Assembly: GCA_943354525.1 (NCBI GenBank)
Contig: CALRCI010000004.1
Span: forward strand, 13,184-24,796
Length of the DNA: 11,613 bases
Direction of reading: 5' to 3'
Origin: Candidatus Nomurabacteria bacterium
Lineage (GTDB): Bacteria; Patescibacteriota; Minisyncoccia; Phycocordibacterales; UBA9973
Of this stretch, positions 7,270 through 11,613 are shown piece by piece. The number at the start of each line of letters is the position of its first letter. Position 1 is the first letter of the stretch. The notes beneath the pieces are model-generated. The model saw nothing but the letters and a program-made list of their open reading frames with translations. It was not told the origin of the DNA and ran no database searches. Made by a program: the position numbers and the translations under genes.

Positions 7270-7276
7270 TTTAATC

Positions 7277-7753
7277 ATGAGTAATTTCAAAATGTTTGGG
7301 ATGAACGGCATGCTTGTCGGTATCATCGCACTCGTTCTCAGTGGCGTTATCGCCGCACTCGGTGGTGGCGCATCGATGGTCACGTCAGTCATTGTTATGG
7401 TCATCGCAGGTCTCTTTATGTCGCTCTTTCTCTGGCTGTCGACTAAGCTGTTTAAAATCGGAGGTGCCTCATATGCTCGTGCCGTATATCTCATCGGTAT
7501 TGTGTATTTGGTCGGTGGAATCCTCGGCATGATCGTGAAAGCTCTCATGGGAGCTAGTAGTTCAGGCATGTGGATTTCAGCTATTGTCATGCTGATCGTT
7601 GCGTTCGTCATGGGTATGAAGGTCTACAAGGCCTCATTTGTGAAGATTCTCGTCGCTTACATCGTAGCGATCATCTTCGAAATTGTCGCAGCCCTCATCC
7701 TCGGTCTCATTTTCGGCGCTTCAATCGCATCGTATCTCGCAATCGTTCACTAA
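7277..7753 (+). CDS. Multi-pass integral membrane protein, function unknown
   Basis: A 158-residue, almost wholly hydrophobic protein with about five membrane segments: residues ~10-27 (MLVGIIALVLSGVIAALGG), ~32-50 (VTSVIVMVIAGLFMSLFLWL), ~66-84 (VYLIGIVYLVGGILGMIV), ~94-110 (MWISAIVMLIVAFVMG) and ~119-150 (ILVAYIVAIIFEIVAALILG). The short loops carry Lys/Arg and Gly/Ser. The general look resembles Yip1-like or other small-residue-rich CPR membrane proteins, but I cannot name a family. The frame opens further upstream at 7124, over the dnaE promoter. I chose ATG 7277 because it gives a clean MSNFKMFGMNGM N-terminus right after a -10-like TAAAAT, and because the upstream extension lacks hydrophobic or domain character. 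It is divergent from dnaE and ends just before a strong terminator, so it is a single-gene unit. Confidence 0.82.
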   Translation: MSNFKMFGMNGMLVGIIALVLSGVIAALGGGASMVTSVIVMVIAGLFMSLFLWLSTKLFKIGGASYARAVYLIGIVYLVGGILGMIVKALMGASSSGMWISAIVMLIVAFVMGMKVYKASFVKILVAYIVAIIFEIVAALILGLIFGASIASYLAIVH

Positions 7754-7760
7754 TTTTTCG

Positions 7761-7794
7761 AAAAGAGCCGCCCCGGATGGGACGGCTCTTTTTG
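7761..7794 (+). terminator. Strong intrinsic terminator after the membrane-protein gene
   Basis: AAAAGAGCCGCCCC (7761-7774) pairs with GGGACGGCTCTTTT (7779-7792) with a single mismatch and a 4-nt loop, and ends in a run of T. It begins 7 bases after the stop codon. Confidence 0.93.
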
Positions 7795-7928
7795 TATGAC
7801 GATCAGATACGTCCTTTGTGTGATTTTTTATGAGACCGCGCGGAGGCGGGTAGCCGAGCCCGAGCAAATTTCTACCAAGAAATTATGCGTGTCGATTAAA
7901 AAATTGCGAGAACGCCTGTTTTGTTTTG

Positions 7929-7937
7929 TGTTACAAT
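7929..7937 (+). promoter_or_regulatory. Extended -10 promoter of rnhB, implying a leaderless mRNA
   Basis: TGTTACAAT carries the TGn extension and a 5-of-6 -10 box (TACAAT). Six bases (TTCTCC) separate it from the rnhB ATG at 7944, the same spacing as at dnaE and rpmF. The 134 bases before it, back to the terminator at 7761-7794, hold only a short hairpin (AATTTCT/AGAAATT, 7867-7884) and a GC-rich patch near 7833-7865 in which I see no gene. Confidence 0.65.
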
Positions 7938-7943
7938 TTCTCC

Positions 7944-8528
7944 ATGAAAGTGAATCGCATCATCGGCATAGACGAAGTCGGTCGCGGGCCGATTGCCGGT
8001 CCGGTGGCAGTTTGCGCATTTGCCTGCCACGGCGATTTCGTTTTGCTTGAAAATGATAAGAAATTGCCACTTCGCGATTCAAAAAAACTTTCGGAAATCC
8101 AGCGCGAGCAGTGGTTTAAAATTCTTTCCAAATTGAAGTCAGCAGGGAAGTGTGACTTCGCCGTGGCCATGATTGCCGCATCTGAAATCGACCGTATCGG
8201 CATTGCGCGGGCGCTCCGCTTGTGCGTATCGCGCACGCTGACACGCCTCGAAACTTCCGAAGAGGAAACAATCATTCTCGATGGCAGCCTCTACGCGCCG
8301 AAAGAATTCACCAATCAGCGTACCATCATCAAAGGTGATGAGAATGAGATGGCAATCACGCTCGCCTCCATCATTGCGAAAGTCACGCGGGACCGATACA
8401 TGACGAAACTCCATGAAGAATATCCCGACTATGGATTCAAAGATCACAAAGGTTACGGTACAAAGGCACATTATGACGTGCTCGCGAAACATGGCCCAAC
8501 GCCGATACATCGAAAGTCTTTTTTGTAA
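7944..8528 (+). CDS. rnhB: Ribonuclease HII
   Basis: Removes RNA from RNA-DNA hybrids, including single ribonucleotides misincorporated in DNA and Okazaki primers. All family blocks are present in 194 residues: GIDEVGRGPIAGP (catalytic D10 and E11), LRDSKKLS, IILDG (D113), ASIIAKVTRDR (D150) and the C-terminal HKGYGTKAHYDVLAKHGPTP. The family length is usually 195-260. This protein stops at HRKSFL, right after the conserved HRxSF motif, without the tail that many homologues have. Its last codons lie in the left arm of a large quasi-palindrome, so the short tail may be the result of that rearrangement. A TTG six codons earlier (7926) is open, but it overlaps the -10 box, so ATG 7944 is the start. 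No Shine-Dalgarno sequence is seen. Confidence 0.96.
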   Translation: MKVNRIIGIDEVGRGPIAGPVAVCAFACHGDFVLLENDKKLPLRDSKKLSEIQREQWFKILSKLKSAGKCDFAVAMIAASEIDRIGIARALRLCVSRTLTRLETSEEETIILDGSLYAPKEFTNQRTIIKGDENEMAITLASIIAKVTRDRYMTKLHEEYPDYGFKDHKGYGTKAHYDVLAKHGPTPIHRKSFL

Positions 8529-8642
8529 AATATGCTTCTTTTAGAGACAGTACGGAGAGCTTGGCTCGAGTCTCTAGCGCCGATTCAGCAGAATCGGACG
8601 CGCGTCTCCAAAAGAAGCATATTTTACAAAAAAGATTTCGTG
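8508..8642. repeat. Large quasi-palindrome spanning the end of rnhB
   Basis: The left arm (8517-8548) and right arm (8604-8635) are inverted copies over 32 bp with one mismatch (8543/8609). Pairing continues outward after a bulged G (8516) through CGAAA/TTTCG (8511-8515 with 8636-8640). The spacer holds a second perfect hairpin, CCGATTC-AGCA-GAATCGG (8580-8597), extended by three pairs past a bulged A, and a small GAGC-TTG-GCTC hairpin (8557-8567). Alternatively TAGAGAC (8542-8548) can pair locally with GTCTCTA (8570-8576), so two folds compete. The left arm contains the last rnhB codons (R, K, S, F, L) and stop. No T-run follows the outer stem, so it is not a standard terminator. It could be a cruciform, a structured RNA 3' end, or the trace of a template-switch event. 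Confidence 0.85.
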
Positions 8643-8649
8643 AATTTGT

Positions 8650-8677
8650 TTGACATATATCTATAGAGTGCTAGATT
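8650..8677 (+). promoter_or_regulatory. Strong promoter with overlapping palindrome, upstream of the 8725 gene
   Basis: TTGACA (8650-8655, perfect -35) is followed after 16 bases by TAGATT (8672-8677, 4 of 6), which has a TGC extension (8669-8671). An inverted repeat GTGCT-N6-AGCAC (8668-8672 and 8679-8683) straddles the -10 box and would be a good place for a repressor. Transcription would start near 8684, leaving a leader of about 40 bases. AAAGG about 8 bases before the ATG may be a Shine-Dalgarno sequence. Confidence 0.65.
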
Positions 8678-8724
8678 AAGCACAAGTATTTTTTTACATT
8701 CACTTTTAAATCAAAGGCATTCCC

Positions 8725-9423
8725 ATGTTCACTACTGAAACTACAGGTTTCGAGATACCCAAAGACCTCGACCTGACCAATAGATTTTATGTTGCATCTG
8801 GATTCATAGATGCTGACTATAAGACGTCCATTATCATCGACAAGGCGAATATGATTAACCACAGAGCCTTGGATTTACGCAAACTGCCCGGCGGCCGTTC
8901 GGATATGTATGCTTTTTATGAAGACCGCTACCGTCTGACTCTGAAATATTTACTCCATGAATATTGTTTCTCTCGAATACAGATTGAAAAAATACTGGAG
9001 CGGGAAAGCACGATTGTACGCCATCCAGTAGAGCGTACGGCAATCATCGAATTTCTCGAAGCGACGGCATGGTTCCCGTTCGAATTCTATTATGCCGGCT
9101 GGAATGTTCGCGATAATCTGCGGCGTTCGGGTGAGGCGACGGAGACGACACAATTTGCGTTCTTAGTAAATTCCGTGGTCGATATCGATCCGCACGCGTC
9201 GGAGCTAGAGTGCACTAACCGGATACGTATGCTCCCGAATTCGGTGAACTGGCTTCGTTCTAAGAACACCAGCATACAAGAGATGCGAATTATATACGGA
9301 GTGCCCGAAGCTCGGCGTTCCGTCATCAATGCACATAAAGTGCTGTTTGATATGATATGCGATTTCAAATGCATCAGAGAAGAGAAATTCGCCATCCATA
9401 TGTATAAAATTAAATCTCAATAA
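8725..9423 (+). CDS. Unrecognised 232-residue soluble protein
   Basis: I do not recognise this protein. It has no signal peptide and no membrane segment, and it is moderately acidic to neutral with many aromatic residues (for example WFPFEFYYAGW around residues 116-126). The N-terminal half looks mixed, with hydrophobic strands (FYVASGF, TSIIID). Residues ~69-120 look helical (RLTLKYLLHEYCFSRIQIEKILERE), and a second helical part, ~178-215 (SIQEMRIIYGVPEARRSVINAHKVL), could be a helix-turn-helix, though that is a guess. Cysteines are few and do not form a zinc motif. It has its own strong promoter with an overlapping palindrome, a plausible AAAGG ribosome site and its own terminator, so unlike its neighbours it is set up as an individually controlled, leadered gene. 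It lies directly after the quasi-palindrome at the end of rnhB. Coding is likely because of the complete promoter-RBS-ORF-terminator layout. Confidence 0.78.
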   Translation: MFTTETTGFEIPKDLDLTNRFYVASGFIDADYKTSIIIDKANMINHRALDLRKLPGGRSDMYAFYEDRYRLTLKYLLHEYCFSRIQIEKILERESTIVRHPVERTAIIEFLEATAWFPFEFYYAGWNVRDNLRRSGEATETTQFAFLVNSVVDIDPHASELECTNRIRMLPNSVNWLRSKNTSIQEMRIIYGVPEARRSVINAHKVLFDMICDFKCIREEKFAIHMYKIKSQ

Positions 9424-9438
9424 TGTAGAGATATTTGC

Positions 9439-9474
9439 AAAAGCTTCCGTCATCGCGGAAGCTTTTATCTTTAT
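9439..9474 (+). terminator. Intrinsic terminator after the 8725 gene
   Basis: AAAAGCTTCCG (9439-9449) pairs perfectly with CGGAAGCTTTT (9456-9466) around a 6-nt loop, followed by ATCTTTAT. The A-rich 5' and T-rich 3' ends make it usable in both directions. Confidence 0.9.
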
Positions 9475-9487
9475 GGATGTGCTGGGA

Positions 9488-9516
9488 TTGCCTAAATCTG
9501 CCATATTTGCTACACT
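9488..9516 (+). promoter_or_regulatory. Promoter of rpmF with extended -10, implying a leaderless mRNA
   Basis: TTGCCT (9488-9493, 4 of 6) and TACACT (9511-9516, 4 of 6) are 17 bases apart. The -10 box has the TGC extension (9508-9510). Six bases (CTCGGC) lie between the box and the rpmF ATG. Confidence 0.65.
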
Positions 9517-9522
9517 CTCGGC

Positions 9523-9744
9523 ATGGTAGTACGAATGCGACATACAAAAGGCCACACGGGCAACCGACGCTCACATCACGCCCTGAAGCCGAAGAATTTT
9601 TCAGCCTGCAGTCACTGCGGCGCAATGCGTCTGACACACACCGTGTGTGGCGCGTGCGGATATTACCGTGGCCGCAAGGTCATCGACATGGTCAAGAAAG
9701 TTGAGAAAAAACAGGCGAAAGCCAAGGCAAAGACCGCTAAATAA
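9523..9744 (+). CDS. rpmF: Ribosomal protein bL32, zinc-binding form
   Basis: Protein L32 of the large ribosomal subunit, 73 residues. The N-terminal part GNRRSHHALKP matches the conserved RRSHxAL block of L32, and the zinc ribbon is complete: C29 and C32 (CSHC), C42 and C45 (CGAC). GYYRGRKVID after the ribbon is also typical. The first ten residues (MVVRMRHTKG) differ from the usual MAVPKxKxSxS start. The C-terminal 16 residues are a Lys/Ala-rich tail (KKQAKAKAKTAK) likely to contact rRNA. Start at ATG 9523 fits the promoter, since the box lies six bases before it; an ATG at residue 5 is less likely. The C+ form suggests zinc-replete life or no L32 paralogue, though paralogues cannot be checked here. 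The stop codon sits in the loop of its own terminator. Confidence 0.93.
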   Translation: MVVRMRHTKGHTGNRRSHHALKPKNFSACSHCGAMRLTHTVCGACGYYRGRKVIDMVKKVEKKQAKAKAKTAK

Positions 9745-9757
9745 GAGCGGTTTTTTC
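9733..9757 (+). terminator. Intrinsic terminator overlapping the rpmF stop codon
   Basis: ACCGCT (9733-9738) pairs with AGCGGT (9746-9751) and is followed by TTTTT. The rpmF TAA (9742-9744) lies within the 7-nt loop, so the coding end and the terminator are merged. Confidence 0.85.
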
Positions 9758-9808
9758 TGTATCCACAATTTAGTTTTCGGTTATCTTTTTGTTCTTTATT
9801 CTTTAATG

Positions 9809-9814
9809 TATACT
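9809..9814 (+). promoter_or_regulatory. Candidate -10 box of the nusB-Nudix gene
   Basis: TATACT (5 of 6) lies 10 bases before the ATG at 9825. The region before it is T-rich, with no good -35 at 16-18 bases. A start of transcription here would leave a leader of only a few bases. No Shine-Dalgarno sequence is seen. Confidence 0.4.
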
Positions 9815-9824
9815 TACAACTAAT

Positions 9825-10724
9825 ATGGCTAATCGGCATCTGTCACGTTCCGTCGTTCTCCAAACGCTCTTCGAGTGGGATTTCAAGGGCAAACCAGCGG
9901 AGGGTGTGGAGGAAATGCTTGTACGCAACAACACTGAATTCGCTCCGGGTCTCGAAGACATGCACTTCATGGAGACGCTGACGAACAATGTCGTGAAGAA
10001 AATCACGATTATCGACGAGATCATTACGAAGGCCGCGCCGGAATGGCCGATTGAAAAAATTTCTTCCGTTGATCGCAACATTCTGCGCATGGGACTGGCC
10101 GAACTGCTCTTCGGCGATTATAATCAAGTCCCGCCAAAAGTCGCCATCAATGAATCCATTGAACTTGCGAAAACATTCGGCGGAGAAAACTCCGGACGAT
10201 TTGTGAATGGCGTACTCGGCGCCGTGTACAAAGAACTCGGCGAGCCGGGCAAAGATCAGAAGAGCAAACGCCAGATAAAGAACGAACCGCTCGATCTCAC
10301 GAAATTACCAATCGAGAAAAAAGCCGGTGCCGTGGTCTATGCAGAGAAAGATGGTGTCTACTATCTCGCGCTCGTCCATGACGTGTTTGGCTACTGGACA
10401 CTTTCGAAAGGTTCGGCCGAGGCAGGTGAGAGTCCAGAAGTTGCAGCCGTTCGAGAGATCAAAGAAGAAATGAATCTCGATATCACCATTCGCGAGAAAT
10501 TAGGTGAGAGCGAATATATTGCATCACATCCAGTCCAGGGAAAAATTCGCAAACAAGTTACATTCTTCCTCGCGCAATCGCCGTATGTACCAGTCACACT
10601 TGAAAATGATTCCGGCGGACTCGATGACACGCGATGGTTCACGCTTCCCGAAGTCGCCGAGTTGAAGATGTACGATGATGTAACCGCACTCATCGCCAAA
10701 TCTATCCAGATTATTACTAAATAA
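9825..10724 (+). CDS. nusB: NusB antitermination factor fused to a Nudix hydrolase domain
   Basis: One uninterrupted 299-codon frame joins two families. Residues 1-~138 are NusB, the all-helical RNA-binding factor that pairs with ribosomal protein S10 on boxA RNA in transcription antitermination: SRSVVLQTLFEWDF at the start, then ISSVDRNILRMGLAELL, and VPPKVAINESIELAKTFGGE followed by SGRFVNGVLGAVYKEL. A charged, probably flexible linker follows (~139-163, PGKDQKSKRQIKNEP). Residues ~164-297 are a Nudix hydrolase: AGAVVYAEKDGVYYLALVHD, GYWTLSKGS, then the Nudix box from G196 to L218 (G-x5-E-x7-REIKEE, metal ligands within E211-E215). The usual Gly two residues after the last Glu of the box is Asn217 here. 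The KG-x-x-E form recalls the MutT/Ap4A group, but the substrate cannot be read from sequence. NusB proteins are normally ~130-160 residues, so this is twice the usual size. The fusion is likely real because no stop or frameshift lies between the parts; an assembly error is unlikely but not excluded. Confidence 0.93.
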   Translation: MANRHLSRSVVLQTLFEWDFKGKPAEGVEEMLVRNNTEFAPGLEDMHFMETLTNNVVKKITIIDEIITKAAPEWPIEKISSVDRNILRMGLAELLFGDYNQVPPKVAINESIELAKTFGGENSGRFVNGVLGAVYKELGEPGKDQKSKRQIKNEPLDLTKLPIEKKAGAVVYAEKDGVYYLALVHDVFGYWTLSKGSAEAGESPEVAAVREIKEEMNLDITIREKLGESEYIASHPVQGKIRKQVTFFLAQSPYVPVTLENDSGGLDDTRWFTLPEVAELKMYDDVTALIAKSIQIITK

Positions 10725-10794
10725 TTAGTGATTAGGTTCTAGTAATTAGGTTCTAGATTTTTCTAGCCACTAGTCACTAGCACCTAGCACCTAA
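10725..10794. repeat. Ten-unit heptanucleotide array with inverted symmetry, rich in CTAG
   Basis: Starting right after the nusB-Nudix stop codon the sequence divides exactly into ten 7-base units: TTAGTGA, TTAGGTT, CTAGTAA, TTAGGTT, CTAGATT, then TTTCTAG, CCACTAG, TCACTAG, CACCTAG, CACCTAA. The first five begin with YTAG and the last five end with CTAR, so the array turns over at 10759/10760 and can fold as an imperfect hairpin. GATTAGGT (10730-10737) and ACCTAATC (10789-10796) are a perfect 8-bp match. CTAG occurs six times in 70 bases. The array fills nearly the whole gap between nusB and rnc and ends 5 bases before the rnc ATG. Confidence 0.85.
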
Positions 10795-10799
10795 TCCCC

Positions 10800-11495
10800 A
10801 TGATTGATTTCAGTAGTTTCGAAAAAAAGACCGGCATCGTCTTCACTGACAAGACGTTGCTCACGCAGGCATTCATCCACCGCTCTTATATCAATGAAAA
10901 TCCCAAACTCGGACTCTCGCACAATGAGCGTCTCGAGTTTCTCGGCGACGCCGTGCTCGAACTTGTCGTTACCGATTATCTCTATCGTACGTATCCGGAC
11001 TCTGCCGAAGGTGAACTCACTGCGTATCGTTCAGCACTTGTCAACGCGACGATGATTGCCGAAATTGCGACAGACGTCGGCATGAATGATTATCTCCTCC
11101 TCTCCAAAGGCGAGACGAAAGACACTGGCCGTGCACGCCAGTACATTCTCGCCAACACGTTCGAAGCATACGTCGGCGCACTCTACATGGATGCCGGTTA
11201 CGGCGCCGCTCGCGATTTCATTTCGCGCGAACTCCTTCCGCATCTCGAGAAAATTGTTCGCGAGAAACTCTGGCAGGATGCGAAATCGCTCGTGCAGGAA
11301 CGCGCGCAGGAAGCGCTCTCCATCACGCCGTCGTACAGAGTCATTTCCGAATCCGGTCCCGACCACGACAAACATTTCACTGTCGGCATGTATCTCCGCG
11401 AAGAATTGGTTGCGAAGGGAAGTGGTAAATCCAAACAAGAAGCTGAACAAAAAGCCGCAACGGAAGCGCTCAAAGTCAAAAAATGGAATGAGTAA
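10800..11495 (+). CDS. rnc: Ribonuclease III
   Basis: Double-strand-specific endoribonuclease that processes rRNA precursors and structured mRNAs; acts as a dimer. 231 residues, the normal length. The signature NERLEFLGDAVLEL is present with E43, E46 and D50. The second catalytic block reads ILANTFEAYVGALYMD with E122, but the position of E. coli D114 is Asn119. The double-stranded RNA-binding domain occupies ~160-228: KSLVQERAQEAL, PSYRVISESGPDHDKHFTVGMYL and GSGKSKQEAEQKAATEAL, all typical. The ATG follows the heptad array by 5 bases, with no Shine-Dalgarno sequence and no clear promoter, so it is probably co-transcribed with nusB or started from within the array. Its last codons overlap the start of smc by 8 bases, so translation of the two is likely coupled. 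The rnc-smc order is widespread in bacteria. Confidence 0.96.
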   Translation: MIDFSSFEKKTGIVFTDKTLLTQAFIHRSYINENPKLGLSHNERLEFLGDAVLELVVTDYLYRTYPDSAEGELTAYRSALVNATMIAEIATDVGMNDYLLLSKGETKDTGRARQYILANTFEAYVGALYMDAGYGAARDFISRELLPHLEKIVREKLWQDAKSLVQERAQEALSITPSYRVISESGPDHDKHFTVGMYLREELVAKGSGKSKQEAEQKAATEALKVKKWNE

Positions 11496-11613
11496 CCTGA
11501 CTTTGAAAAGAATTGAACTTGCTGGTTTCAAGTCGTTCGCAAAGAAGACGACACTCTCTTTCGATTCGCCGGTCACGGCCATCGTCGGACCGAACGGTTC
11601 CGGTAAATCCAAC
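11488..11613 (+). CDS. smc: Chromosome segregation ATPase SMC, N-terminal fragment (3' end outside window)
   Basis: The first 42 codons of SMC, the ABC-type ATPase that with ScpA and ScpB compacts and separates chromosomes. The sequence begins MSNLTLKRIELAGFKSFAKK, the usual first strand and GFKSFA turn of SMC proteins, and reaches the Walker A motif, VGPNGSGKSN, at the very edge of the window. The ATG overlaps the 3' end of rnc in another frame (ATGAG within AATGAGTAA), so no separate ribosome site is expected and coupling to rnc is likely. RecN or RecF share Walker A, but the GFKSF start and the rnc neighbour make SMC the clear choice. Confidence 0.93.
   Translation, partial: MSNLTLKRIELAGFKSFAKKTTLSFDSPVTAIVGPNGSGKSN

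Noticed and set aside
7795..7928. Possible small RNA or gene in the gap before rnhB
   Set aside because: Only one 7-bp hairpin and a GC-rich patch are present; there is no open frame with a start signal and no promoter-terminator pair.
8511..8640. Reading the quasi-palindrome as an integron attC site or a tRNA
   Set aside because: There is no attC core (RYYYAAC/GTTRRRY) and no integrase nearby. The spacer has no T-arm sequence or cloverleaf spacing.
8666..8673. GAGTGCTA, which resembles a half-site of the HrcA CIRCE operator
   Set aside because: The partner half (TTAGCACTC) is missing at the required 9-base spacing, and the 8725 protein is not a chaperone. The local palindrome GTGCT-N6-AGCAC has a different arrangement.
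11031..11612. Open frame on the - strand across rnc and smc
   Set aside because: It is opposite two well-supported genes and has no recognisable features.

Overview
The window reads as a piece of a compact, housekeeping-rich bacterial chromosome, and I infer a member of the candidate phyla radiation (Patescibacteria, most like Parcubacteria). The reasons are short single-gene units that often switch strand, a threonyl-tRNA synthetase without its N-terminal TGS domain, rpmF, rnc and smc near each other without the lipid genes that often separate them, several genes with no Shine-Dalgarno sequence, and small proteins of no recognisable family. The genetic code appears standard: the genes end in TAA or TGA and no in-frame TGA has to be read through. 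The lineage call is inference and has not been tested by alignment.

Layout. 3-680 (+) is the C-terminal part of DNA gyrase B, closed by a terminator that can work in both directions. 732-1496 (-) is an unrecognised basic protein with a predicted zinc ribbon and its own promoter. 1591-3339 (-) is threonyl-tRNA synthetase. 3427-3900 (+) is a small single-pass membrane protein. Its terminator is shared with dnaE, which converges on it at 3933-7130 (-) and encodes the DNA polymerase III alpha subunit. From 7277 everything is on the + strand: a multi-pass membrane protein (7277-7753), RNase HII (7944-8528), a large quasi-palindrome (8508-8642), an unrecognised 232-residue protein with a strong promoter (8725-9423), ribosomal protein L32 (9523-9744), a NusB-Nudix fusion (9825-10724), a ten-unit heptanucleotide array (10725-10794), RNase III (10800-11495), and the first 42 codons of SMC, which overlap rnc by 8 bases.

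The gene set covers replication and chromosome upkeep (gyrB, dnaE, rnhB, smc), RNA synthesis and processing (nusB, rnc) and translation (thrS, rpmF). No defence, CRISPR, transposase, phage, rRNA or tRNA gene was seen. The main non-routine signals are: (1) an extended -10 box placed exactly 6 nt before the ATG at dnaE, rnhB and rpmF, implying leaderless mRNAs; (2) an in-frame NusB-Nudix fusion; (3) a roughly 130-bp quasi-palindrome that swallows the last codons of rnhB; (4) an array of ten 7-bp units with inverted symmetry between the nusB fusion and rnc; and (5) perfect palindromes inside two coding sequences, one of which looks like an in-frame insertion in dnaE.
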